This document shows positions 43,675 to 52,180 of a stretch of 64,000 nt of DNA, piece after piece (position 1 is the first letter of the stretch; each line of letters starts with the position of its first letter). Origin of the DNA: CBDBJR01 sp965206445. Its GTDB lineage: Bacteria > Pseudomonadota > Gammaproteobacteria > Arenicellales > Poriferihabitantaceae. The stretch lies in the NCBI GenBank assembly GCA_965206445.1, contig CBDBJR010000002.1:1426001-1490000 (forward strand). Reading direction: 5' to 3'. Under the pieces are notes generated by a model. It was not told where the DNA came from. It saw only the letters and a program-made list of their open reading frames with translations, and searched no databases. Both the position numbers and the translations under genes were made by a program.

Positions 43675-44424
43675 ATGTCGGCTCCGTCGTCAGAACTGAA
43701 AAATATCGTCGAGGCGGTCCTGCTGGCCGCCGAAGAACCGATCAGCGTGGCAAAAATTCGCGGACTGTTCGATCCCCAGGTGCAGCCCGCGGCGGCGGAG
43801 ATTGCCGCGTCGATTGCCGCGCTGCAGCAGGAGTGTGAACAGCGCGGCGTGGAATTGAAAAAGATCGGCGGCGGCTACCGCTATTGCACGCGAGAGAAAT
43901 ATGCCGGCTGGATTCGCAATCTGTATGCAACCCGGCCGCCAAAATTGTCGCGGGCCTTGCTGGAAACGCTGGCCATCGTTGCCTATCGGCAGCCGGTTTC
44001 CCGCGGGGATATCGAGGCGGTGCGCGGGGTTGGGGTCAGCGTTGAGATCATGCAGAAGCTACAGCAGCGGCAGTGGGTGAAACAGGTTGGGGTGCGCGAG
44101 CTGCCCGGTCGTCCCGCGCTGTTTGGCACGACCGCAGAGTTTTTGCACTATTTCAACCTGACGTCGCTGAAAGATCTGCCGCCACTGACGCCGGCGCGTG
44201 AACTCGGTGAGCTCGCCCGGGAGATGGAAATTCAATTGCCGGAGCTGACTGCCGCCGACCGGCTGCCGTCGGGCGCAGCGGCAGTCGATTCGTCGCCGCC
44301 GACCGAGCAGGCGACCGCCGCGCAGCCGCCTGCCGACGGTCAGGCCGATGACCAAAGCGGCGAGGTTGACGTGCACCCGGCCAACAGCGAGGCGGCGGAC
44401 CCGCGTGCTGCGGATTCGGGGTGA
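43675..44424 (+). CDS. scpB: Segregation and condensation protein B
   Basis: 249 aa from ATG 43675. Two winged-helix domains are recognisable (NIVEAVLLAAEEPIS, LSRALLETLAIVAYRQPVSRGDIEAVRGV). The last 60 or so residues are low-complexity, rich in Ala, Pro, Asp and Glu, and are probably disordered. It forms the ScpAB complex with SMC. Confidence 0.94.
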   Translation: MSAPSSELKNIVEAVLLAAEEPISVAKIRGLFDPQVQPAAAEIAASIAALQQECEQRGVELKKIGGGYRYCTREKYAGWIRNLYATRPPKLSRALLETLAIVAYRQPVSRGDIEAVRGVGVSVEIMQKLQQRQWVKQVGVRELPGRPALFGTTAEFLHYFNLTSLKDLPPLTPARELGELAREMEIQLPELTAADRLPSGAAAVDSSPPTEQATAAQPPADGQADDQSGEVDVHPANSEAADPRAADSG

Positions 44425-44506
44425 TCGGCGTAATCGCCGAAAATTGAGTGCAGGATGGCGGTAGCCGGCCGCAGCGGCTGCCATCGGGCGCAATCGGAGT
44501 AACCGG

Positions 44507-45256
44507 ATGGGTAAAAGCGCGCAGCCGGGCGAGCGGCTGCAAAAATATCTGGCCGGACTGGGGGTGGCTTCCAGACGCCGGGTTGAAGCCTGGGTCGAGC
44601 AAGGCAAAATACGCATCGATGGGCGCGTCGCCAAACCCGGAGACCGCGTCACCCCGGATAACCGGATCAGCCTGGACGGTCATGCGATTGGCACCGTACC
44701 CGGGCGCAAAAATCGGCGGCTGATTCTCTATAATAAATCCGAAGGCGAAATCTGCACGCGATCAGACCCCGGCAAACGCCCCTCGGTATTCAGCAATCTG
44801 CCGCCAATCGACGCCGCCCGCTGGGTTGCCGTCGGGCGTTTGGACCTCAACACGCGCGGCCTGATGCTGTTTACCAACGATGGCGAGCTGGCGAATCTGC
44901 TGATGCATCCGCGGCAATCGCTGGAGCGGGAATATCTCTGCCGGGTGTTTGGCGAGGTATCGCCGGCCAATTTGCAGCGCCTGACCTCAGGGGTGCTGAT
45001 CGATCGTCGAAAGTCCGCGTTTACCCGTATCAAACACCATTCGGGCACCGGCAGGAATACCTGGTACTCGGTTGTGCTGACCCAGGGCCGGTACCGGGAA
45101 GTGCGGCGGTTGTGGGCGGCCGTGGGCTGCCGGGTCAGTCGTTTGATTCGGGTGAGATTCGCCAATATCGAGTTGCCTCGACGGTTGCCGCCGCAGCAAT
45201 GGGTCGAACTCGAGCCGGCTGCGCTCGAGCGACTTGCTGCTCAAGTGACGCCATAG
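44507..45256 (+). CDS. rluB: 23S rRNA pseudouridine synthase B
   Basis: 249 aa. An S4 domain (GERLQKYLAGLGVASRRRVEAWV) is followed by the RsuA/RluB catalytic core with the Asp in VGRLDLNTRGLMLFTNDG and YREVRRLW. It modifies U2605 of 23S rRNA. It lacks the long basic tail found in some RluB proteins. The scpAB neighbourhood supports RluB over RluE/F. Confidence 0.9.
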   Translation: MGKSAQPGERLQKYLAGLGVASRRRVEAWVEQGKIRIDGRVAKPGDRVTPDNRISLDGHAIGTVPGRKNRRLILYNKSEGEICTRSDPGKRPSVFSNLPPIDAARWVAVGRLDLNTRGLMLFTNDGELANLLMHPRQSLEREYLCRVFGEVSPANLQRLTSGVLIDRRKSAFTRIKHHSGTGRNTWYSVVLTQGRYREVRRLWAAVGCRVSRLIRVRFANIELPRRLPPQQWVELEPAALERLAAQVTP

Positions 45257-45283
45257 CCGAGGCGCGCCGGCGCCGCCCGAGCG

Positions 45284-46051
45284 CTATTTTTCATCCGGCG
45301 GCGGCACGGTGAATTGTTCGCCGCTGACGCCGATACTGTTATCGCTGAGCAGATACATATAGTGCGCCATCAACAGCGGGTCATCGACGGTGCGCAGTTG
45401 TCGGGCGGATTCCGCCGGATAGTAGCTTTTTCGCAGCGCGGTGTTCACTTTGCCCGGGTCGAGCGTGTTGAAGCGAATGCCGGATGCTTCCAGTTCATCG
45501 GCCCAGGTTTGCACCGCATTTTCCAGCGCCGCATAGCTTGCCCCGATCGGGCCCCAGAAAGCCCGTGGCCGCCGGCCGGTGTCGATGCCGGTGAACACCA
45601 CCGAAGCCGTTTTGGCGCGTTTCAGGCAGGGCAATAATTGCTGCGTCAGCAGCAGCGGGGCGACCACCGACAATTGGTAGATTTTTGTCCAGTTGGGCAG
45701 CGAGTTGTGCGACATCGGCGTGAGCGGCGCCGCCACGTTGGCGCAATGCGCCAGCCCGTCAAGCGAATTTACCGCACTTTCGATCAGCGCTGCGATGCGG
45801 GTAAAATCTTCGGTCGGGCTATTCGGTGCGAACTCGATCAATATCGGTTCGAGCAAATCAGCCGCCCGGATTTGGTCGTCTACCGGATTCAGATCAGCTT
45901 GCGTTTGATCCAGCAACAGTACGCGGGCGCCATGCCGAGCGCAGTGGATAGCGACCTGCCGTCCCGGGTCGTTGCCGGCGCCGGTGACCAGGATATGACG
46001 ATTGTGCAGGCATCGGCGGTGGTTGTCATAGTTGGATAGCGGCAATTTCAT
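45284..46051 (-). CDS. yciK: YciK-like SDR with degenerate active site
   Basis: 255 aa from ATG 46051 (open to 46138). The nucleotide-binding loop is TGAGNDPGR instead of the usual TGxxxGIG. The active-site tyrosine lies in ASYAALEN, so the essential lysine of YxxxK is replaced by Glu, and no clear catalytic serine precedes it (FTGIDTG). Context next to rluB and the length match YciK. The missing lysine suggests a non-enzymatic or altered role. Confidence 0.75.
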   Translation of the reverse strand: MKLPLSNYDNHRRCLHNRHILVTGAGNDPGRQVAIHCARHGARVLLLDQTQADLNPVDDQIRAADLLEPILIEFAPNSPTEDFTRIAALIESAVNSLDGLAHCANVAAPLTPMSHNSLPNWTKIYQLSVVAPLLLTQQLLPCLKRAKTASVVFTGIDTGRRPRAFWGPIGASYAALENAVQTWADELEASGIRFNTLDPGKVNTALRKSYYPAESARQLRTVDDPLLMAHYMYLLSDNSIGVSGEQFTVPPPDEK

Positions 46052-46193
46052 CGGGTGTGCTGTGCTCTCGGTGTCCGTTTGACCTCCAACCCATGATACG
46101 CTTTTATACCGGTCAGAAACAGGGTACAATCCCGGCATTTTTACCCCGCCGTGTTATACGGTGGTCTGCCGGATTGAGGAAAAACTTAAAACG

Positions 46194-46346
46194 ATGCTTG
46201 AATTCATACGGGAATTTTACGATTTCATCCGCTCCAGAAAGCGCTATTGGCTGTTGCCGATTTTTATCTCGCTGGCCTTGCTGGGAGGGCTGATTATCTT
46301 TGCGGAAAGCTCGGTGCTTGGGCCGTTAATTTATCCTTTGTTTTGA
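46194..46346 (+). CDS. DUF5989 small membrane protein
   Basis: 50 aa: a short charged head (LEFIREFYDFIRSRKRYW) and one membrane helix (LPIFISLALLGGLIIFAE) ending SSVLGPLIYPLF. DUF5989 proteins sit beside SxtJ-like proteins, carbamoyltransferases and SGNH hydrolases, as here. The stop (TGATG) overlaps the start of the first SGNH gene, so the two are coupled. The last 42 bp of this gene are repeated in front of each later SGNH copy. Confidence 0.8.
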   Translation: MLEFIREFYDFIRSRKRYWLLPIFISLALLGGLIIFAESSVLGPLIYPLF

Positions 46347-47761
46347 TGATGAATACCTCCCCTCACCAAAAGCCGTCCAATCCGGGTAACTGGTCGAGGA
46401 AAATTGTCTTCCTGTACCTTTTGACAGTGCTCATTCTGATTGCGGGCGTGCTGGAGGCCGGTTTCAGGGTGTATCACTATCGAAAACATGGTGAATGGAA
46501 AAGTGCCGCAGAGATCGTCAACCAACATATACACCTCGGCGCATCCGCTGGAGACGACTGTTCTTTCTCGGTCCAGCTTTCCCCCGATCCATACCTGGTA
46601 TATGTCAGGCGCAGCCTGCCGCATTGCGATGTCGTTGCGATCAATAATATCGGCATACCGCATAATAAAGACATCACGTATAAAAAATCTCCCGATATAT
46701 ACAAACTACTGGTTACCGGCGGTTCTGTGGCTGCGCATTATGCCCGATATCCGAGAGGTGTTCCTTCTTTACTCGAAGCGACTCTGAATCGCTGCTATAT
46801 TCCACCCAATGGAAAACAGCGCTTCGGCGTATGGTCGGGCGCGGTAGGCGCCTGGCGCCAGCCGCAACAAGCTACTTTTACCTTGCTCTATGGCCAGGAG
46901 TTTGACGGCGTCCTTTCATTGGAAGGCTATAATGAGCATCTTGTCTACAATGATTCTGAAATCCGGTTTGACGACCGACGGTACTTGTTTAACAGACTTC
47001 TATTCGGTTTTACCGACTTCGGTTCGCAGGTAAAAATATGGGCTATTGGAAAAATAATGGGTCTGCCCCTGATTCGCCATTCGCATGTTTTCGCCTGGCT
47101 TGGCTCCGTTGCCTACTACAACCGGCAGCGGGGACTGAAGGTACCTGCAGGATACTATTCATACCCGCAGGAATGGCGGGCCGAGGACATGGCGGCGCAG
47201 AACAAACAGACGTATCTGCACCATATCCGCTCGTTCTACCACATTGCGGTCGGCTTTGAGCTGGACTTTGCCCTGTTCATTCAACCGGTGCCGGCTATCC
47301 ACAAGCCGCTGACCAAACAGGAAAAAGCGGTGGCGGGGGACTTATCGTATAAAGAATCCTATCTGGAGATGAGCCGGCGGATTCTGGAATTGAATCGAGA
47401 GGGTATATTAACTATCAGCCTGCTCGATGCTTTTCAACATATCGCACATAGCATCTATTCGGATCCAGTCCATTACCGCGAGACCGATGCGGGAAAGCAG
47501 CCCGGCTATGAGATTCTCAATCGGAAAATAGCTGCGCATCTGACGAAAAACTGGGGGTTTCAACGGCGACCGGATGCGCCGGATTCGTGCCCTGCAGGGC
47601 CTGCACAGGGCGTGGGTGGCATACACTCAATCCGGGTCGAAGCCGCGCGCACCGTCATGCAGCAACCCGGTTGGCTGCTCTTCCTTGTACAAGATACAAT
47701 TGCCGACCGCCAGCACATCGATGTCGGTGCCCATGAAACAATTAAACGCATCGGTGGGTGA
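46346..47761 (+). CDS. SGNH-hydrolase-like membrane-anchored protein, copy 1
   Basis: 471 aa. It has an N-terminal membrane helix (IVFLYLLTVLILIAGVLEAGF) and SGNH-type blocks: LLVTGGSVA (nucleophile Ser near residue 127), LSLEGYNEH (block III) and SDPVHYR (Asp-x-x-His, block V). It is likely a surface esterase or acyltransferase acting on a glycan; the substrate is unknown. The last 45 or so residues are encoded across a copy of the antisense 3' end of the carbamoyltransferase gene. Patch residues in this copy: SVQL after CSF, AHYARYPRG after the nucleophile, LVYND after GYNEH, QRGLKVPA before GYYSY. Confidence 0.8.
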   Translation: MMNTSPHQKPSNPGNWSRKIVFLYLLTVLILIAGVLEAGFRVYHYRKHGEWKSAAEIVNQHIHLGASAGDDCSFSVQLSPDPYLVYVRRSLPHCDVVAINNIGIPHNKDITYKKSPDIYKLLVTGGSVAAHYARYPRGVPSLLEATLNRCYIPPNGKQRFGVWSGAVGAWRQPQQATFTLLYGQEFDGVLSLEGYNEHLVYNDSEIRFDDRRYLFNRLLFGFTDFGSQVKIWAIGKIMGLPLIRHSHVFAWLGSVAYYNRQRGLKVPAGYYSYPQEWRAEDMAAQNKQTYLHHIRSFYHIAVGFELDFALFIQPVPAIHKPLTKQEKAVAGDLSYKESYLEMSRRILELNREGILTISLLDAFQHIAHSIYSDPVHYRETDAGKQPGYEILNRKIAAHLTKNWGFQRRPDAPDSCPAGPAQGVGGIHSIRVEAARTVMQQPGWLLFLVQDTIADRQHIDVGAHETIKRIGG

Positions 47762-47810
47762 GCAGAGCAGAAAGCTCGGTGCTTAGTCCGTTAATTTATC
47801 CTTTGTTTTG

Positions 47811-49226
47811 ATGATGAATACCCCCCCTCACCAAAAGCCGTCCAATCCGGGTAACTGGTCGAGGAAAATTGTCTTCCTGTACCTTTTGACAGTGCTCATT
47901 CTGATTGCGGGCGTGCTGGAGGCTGGTTTCAGGGTGTATCACTATCGAAAATATGGTGAATGGAAAAGTGCCGCAGAGATCGTCAACCAACATATACACC
48001 TCGGCGCATCCGCTGGAGACGACTGTTCTTTCTGGGCCCACCTTTCCCCCGATCCATACCTGGTATATGTCAAGCGCAACCTGCCGCATTGCGATGGCGG
48101 TGCGATCAATAATATCGGCATACAGCATAATAAAGACATCACGTATAAAAAATCTCCCGATATATACAAACTACTGGTTACCGGCGGTTCTGTGGCTGCG
48201 CATTATGCCCGATATCCGAGAGGTGTTCCTTCTTTACTCGAAGCGACTCTGAATCGCTGCTATATTCCACCCAATGGAAAACAGCACTTCGGCGTATGGT
48301 CGGGTGCAGTAGGCGACTGGCGCCAGCCGCAACAAGCTACTTTTACCTTGCTCTATGGCCAGGAGTTTGACGGCGTCCTTTCATTGGAAGGCTATAATGA
48401 GCATCATTTATACAATCATTCTAAAATCCGATTTGACAACCGAGAGTACTCTCTTTCCACACTTCCACTCGGTTTTACCGACTTCGGTTCGCAGGTAAAA
48501 ATATGGGCTATTGGAAAAATAATGGGTCTGCCCCTGATTCGCCATTCGCATGTTTTCGCCTGGTTTGGCTCCGTTGCCTACTACAACCGGCAGCGGGGAC
48601 TGAAGGTACCTGCAGGATACTATTCATACCCGCAGGAATGGCGGGCCGAGGACATAGCGGCGCAGAACAAACAGACGTATCTGCACCATATCCGCTCGTT
48701 CTACCACATTGCGGTCGGCTTTGAGCTGGACTTTGCCCTGTTCATCCAACCGGTGCCGGCTATCCACAAGCCGCTGACCAAACAGGAAAAAGCGGTGGCG
48801 GGGGACTTATCGTATAAAGAATCCTATCTGGAGATGAGCCGGCGGATTCTGGAATTGAATCGAGAGGGTATATTAACTATCAGCCTGCTCGATGCTTTTC
48901 AACATATCGCACATAGCATCTATTCGGATCCAGTCCATTACCGCGAGACCGATGCGGGAAAGCAGCCCGGCTATGAGATTCTCAATCGGAAAATAGTCGC
49001 GCATCTGGCGAAAAACTGGGGGTTTCAACGGCGACCGGATGTGCCGGATTCGTGCCCTGCAGGGCCTGCACAGGGCGCAGGTGGCGTACACTCAATCCGG
49101 GTCGAAGCCGCGCGCACCGTCATGCAGCAACCCGGTTGGCTGCTCTTCCTTGTACAAGATACAATTGCCGACCGCCAGCACATCGATGTCGGTGCCCATG
49201 AAACAATTAAACGCATCGGTGGGTGA
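47811..49226 (+). CDS. SGNH-hydrolase-like protein, copy 2
   Basis: 471 aa from ATG 47811. Most of it is identical to copy 1. Differences cluster: WAHL after CSF, CDGGAINN where others have VV, NIGIQ, GDWRQPQ, HHLYNHS after GYNE, and REYSLSTLPLGF. It keeps the copy 1 sequence AAHYARYPRG beside the catalytic serine and QRGLKVPA before GYYSY. It is preceded by only a DUF5989 3' remnant, no clear ribosome site and no overlap with copy 1 (49-bp gap), so its expression is less certain. All catalytic blocks are intact. Confidence 0.8.
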   Translation: MMNTPPHQKPSNPGNWSRKIVFLYLLTVLILIAGVLEAGFRVYHYRKYGEWKSAAEIVNQHIHLGASAGDDCSFWAHLSPDPYLVYVKRNLPHCDGGAINNIGIQHNKDITYKKSPDIYKLLVTGGSVAAHYARYPRGVPSLLEATLNRCYIPPNGKQHFGVWSGAVGDWRQPQQATFTLLYGQEFDGVLSLEGYNEHHLYNHSKIRFDNREYSLSTLPLGFTDFGSQVKIWAIGKIMGLPLIRHSHVFAWFGSVAYYNRQRGLKVPAGYYSYPQEWRAEDIAAQNKQTYLHHIRSFYHIAVGFELDFALFIQPVPAIHKPLTKQEKAVAGDLSYKESYLEMSRRILELNREGILTISLLDAFQHIAHSIYSDPVHYRETDAGKQPGYEILNRKIVAHLAKNWGFQRRPDVPDSCPAGPAQGAGGVHSIRVEAARTVMQQPGWLLFLVQDTIADRQHIDVGAHETIKRIGG

Positions 49227-49275
49227 ACAGAGCAGAAAGCTCGGTGCTTAGTCCGTTAATTTATCCTTTGTTTTG

Positions 49276-50694
49276 ATGATGAATACCCCCCCTCACCAAA
49301 AGCCGTCCAATCCGGGTAACTGGTCGAGGAAAATTGTCTTCCTGTACCTTTTGACAGTGCTCATTCTGATTGCGGGCGTGCTGGAGGCCGGTTTCAGGGT
49401 GTATCACTATCGAAAATATGGTGAATGGAAAAGTGCCGCAGAGATCGTCAACCAACATATACACCTCGGCGCATCCGCTGGAGACGACTGTTCTTTCTGG
49501 GCCCACCTTTCCCCCGATCCATACCTGGTATATGTCAAGCGCAACCTGCCGCATTGCGATGATGTCGTTGCGATCAATAATATCGGCATAGCGCATAATA
49601 AAGACATCACGTATAAAAAATCTCCCGATATATACAAACTACTGGTTACCGGCGGTTCCGTGGCTGATATGTATACCCAATATCCGGAAGGTGTTCCTTC
49701 TTTACTCGAAGCGACTCTGAATCGCTGCTATATTCCACCCAATGGAAAACAGCGCTTCGGCGTATGGTCGGGTGCAATAGGCGGCTGGCGCCAGCCGCAA
49801 CAACCTATTTTTACCTTGCTCTATGGCCAGGAGTTTGACGGCGTCCTTTCATTGGAAGGCTATAATGAGCATCGTTTCTACAATAATTCTAAAATCCGGT
49901 TTGACAACCGACGGCGCCAGCTTAACGCACTTCCACTCGGTTTTACCGACTTCGGTTCGCAGGTAAAAATATGGGCTATTGGAAAAATAATGGGTCTGCC
50001 CCTGATTCGCCATTCGCATGTTTTCACCTGGCTTGGCTCCGTTGCTTACTACAACCGGCAGCTAGAACTGGATGTACATAAAGGATACTATTCATACCCG
50101 CAGGAATGGCGGGCCGAGGACATAGCGGCGCAGAACAAACAGACGTATCTGCACCATATCCGCTCGTTCTACCACATTGCGGTCGGCTTTGAGCTGGACT
50201 TTGCCCTGTTCATCCAACCGGTGCCGGCTATCCACAAGCCGCTGACCAAACAGGAAAAAGCGGTGGCGGGGGACTTATCGTATAAAGAATCCTATCTGGA
50301 GATGAGCCGGCGGATTCTGGAATTGAATCGAGAGGGTATATTAACTATCAGCCTGCTCGATGCTTTTCAACATATCGCACATAGCATCTATTCGGATCCA
50401 GTCCATTACCGCGAGACCGATGCGGGAAAGCAGCCCGGCTATGAGATTCTCAATCGGAAAATAGTCGCGCATCTGGCGAAAAACTGGGGGTTTCAACGGC
50501 GACCGGATGTGCCGGATTCGTGCCCTGCAGGGCCTGCACAGGGCGCAGGTGGCGTACACTCAATCCGGGTCGAAGCCGCGCGCACCGTCATGCAGCAACC
50601 CGGTTGGCTGCTCTTCCTTGTACAAGATACAATTGCCGACCGCCAGCACATCGATGTCGGTGCCCATGAAACAATTAAACGCATCGGTGGGTGA
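49276..50694 (+). CDS. SGNH-hydrolase-like protein, copy 3
   Basis: 472 aa from ATG 49276. It shares WAHL after CSF with copy 2 but has a one-codon insertion (CDDVVAINN), GGSVADMYTQYPEG at the nucleophile, GGWRQPQQPIF, HRFYNNS after GYNE, RRRQLNALPLGF, and QLELDVHKGYYSY. It is therefore a mosaic of copy 2-like, copy 4-like and private segments. The 3' part from YSYPQEWRAED to the stop is almost unchanged from copy 2. Confidence 0.8.
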   Translation: MMNTPPHQKPSNPGNWSRKIVFLYLLTVLILIAGVLEAGFRVYHYRKYGEWKSAAEIVNQHIHLGASAGDDCSFWAHLSPDPYLVYVKRNLPHCDDVVAINNIGIAHNKDITYKKSPDIYKLLVTGGSVADMYTQYPEGVPSLLEATLNRCYIPPNGKQRFGVWSGAIGGWRQPQQPIFTLLYGQEFDGVLSLEGYNEHRFYNNSKIRFDNRRRQLNALPLGFTDFGSQVKIWAIGKIMGLPLIRHSHVFTWLGSVAYYNRQLELDVHKGYYSYPQEWRAEDIAAQNKQTYLHHIRSFYHIAVGFELDFALFIQPVPAIHKPLTKQEKAVAGDLSYKESYLEMSRRILELNREGILTISLLDAFQHIAHSIYSDPVHYRETDAGKQPGYEILNRKIVAHLAKNWGFQRRPDVPDSCPAGPAQGAGGVHSIRVEAARTVMQQPGWLLFLVQDTIADRQHIDVGAHETIKRIGG

Positions 50695-50743
50695 ACAGAG
50701 CAGAAAGCTCGGTGCTTAGTCCGTTAATTTATCCTTTGTTTTG

Positions 50744-52180
50744 ATGATGAATACCCCCCCTAACCAAAAGCCGTCCAACCCGGGTAACTGGTCGAGGAAA
50801 ATTGTCTTCCTGTACCTTTTGACGGTGCTCATTCTGATTGCGGGCGTGCTGGAGGCCGGTTTCAGGGTGTATCACTATCGAAAATATGGCGAATGGAAAA
50901 GTGCCGCAGAGATCGTCAACCAACATATACACCTTGGCGCATCCGCTAAAGACGACTGTTCTTTCTCGGCCCTCACTTTCCCCGATCCATATCTGGTATA
51001 TGTCAGGCGCAGCCTGCCGCATTGCGATGTCGTTGCGATCAATAATATCGGTATAGCGCATAATAAAGACATCACGTATAAAAAATCTCCCGATATATAC
51101 AAACTACTGGTTACCGGCGGTTCTGTGGCTAAGACGTATGCCCGATATCCGGAAGGTGTTCCTTCTTTACTCGAAGCGACTCTGAATCGCTGCTATATCC
51201 CACCCAATGGAAAACAGCGCTTCGGCGTATGGTCGGGTGCAATAGGCGGCTGGCGCCAGCCGCAACAAGCTGTTTTTACCTTGCTCTATGGCCAGGAGTT
51301 TGACGGCGTCCTTTCATTGGAAGGCTATAATGCGCATTTTTTCTACAATGATTCTAAAAGCCGGTTTGACAACCGACGGTACCAGCTTAACAGACTTCCA
51401 TTCGGTTTTATCGACTTCGGTTCGCAGGTAAAAATATGGGCTATTGGAAAAATAATGGGTCTGCCCCTGATTCGCCATTCGCATGTTTTCACCTGGCTTG
51501 GCTCCGTTGCTTACTACGCCCGGCGGCGAGAACTGGATGTACATAGGCGAGAACTGGATGTACATAAAGGATACTATTCATACCCGCAGGAATGGCGGGC
51601 CGAGGACATGGCGGCGCAGAACAAACAGACGTATCTGCACCATATCCGCTCGTTCTACCACATTGCGGTCGGCTTTGGGCTGGACTTTGCCCTGTTCATC
51701 CAACCGGTGCCGGCTATCCACAAGCCGCTGACCAAACAGGAAAAAGCGGTGGCGGGGGACTTATCGTATAAAGAATCCTATCTGGAGATGAGCCGGCGGA
51801 TTCTGGAAATGAATCGAGAGGGTATATTAACTATCAGCCTGCTCGATGCTTTTCAACATATCGAACATAGCATCTATTCGGATCCAGTCCATTACCGCAA
51901 GACCGATGCGGGAAAGCAGCCCGGCTATGAGATTCTCAATCGGAAAATAGCTGCGCATCTGGCGAAAAACTGGGAGTTTCAACGGCGACCGGATGCGCCG
52001 GATTCGTGTCCTGCAGGGCCTGCACAGGGCGCGGGTGGCGTACACTCAATCCGGGTCGAAGCCGCGCGCACCGTCATGCAGCAACCCGGTCGGCTGCTCT
52101 TCCTTGTACAAGATACAATTGCCGACCGCCAGCACATCGATGTCGGTGCCCATGAAACAATTAAACGCATCGGTGGGTGA
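50744..52180 (+). CDS. SGNH-hydrolase-like protein, copy 4
   Basis: 478 aa from ATG 50744. Private patches: SALTF after CSF, GGSVAKTYARYPEG, GYNAHFFYNDS (block III Glu replaced by Ala), RRYQLNRLPFGF, and a 21-bp tandem duplication giving RRELDVH twice before KGYYSY. The 3' end overlaps the convergent intact carbamoyltransferase gene by 135 bp, the arrangement from which the other copies inherited their tails. It is probably the parental right-hand copy. Confidence 0.8.
   Translation: MMNTPPNQKPSNPGNWSRKIVFLYLLTVLILIAGVLEAGFRVYHYRKYGEWKSAAEIVNQHIHLGASAKDDCSFSALTFPDPYLVYVRRSLPHCDVVAINNIGIAHNKDITYKKSPDIYKLLVTGGSVAKTYARYPEGVPSLLEATLNRCYIPPNGKQRFGVWSGAIGGWRQPQQAVFTLLYGQEFDGVLSLEGYNAHFFYNDSKSRFDNRRYQLNRLPFGFIDFGSQVKIWAIGKIMGLPLIRHSHVFTWLGSVAYYARRRELDVHRRELDVHKGYYSYPQEWRAEDMAAQNKQTYLHHIRSFYHIAVGFGLDFALFIQPVPAIHKPLTKQEKAVAGDLSYKESYLEMSRRILEMNREGILTISLLDAFQHIEHSIYSDPVHYRKTDAGKQPGYEILNRKIAAHLAKNWEFQRRPDAPDSCPAGPAQGAGGVHSIRVEAARTVMQQPGRLLFLVQDTIADRQHIDVGAHETIKRIGG

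Noticed and set aside
44425..44506. Small gene between scpB and rluB
   Set aside because: Only 82 bp, no ribosome site and no similarity.
46346..52180. Diversity-generating retroelement as the source of the variable SGNH patches
   Set aside because: No reverse transcriptase or template repeat in the window, and changes are not limited to adenine positions. Gene conversion or selection fits better. A distant element was not excluded.
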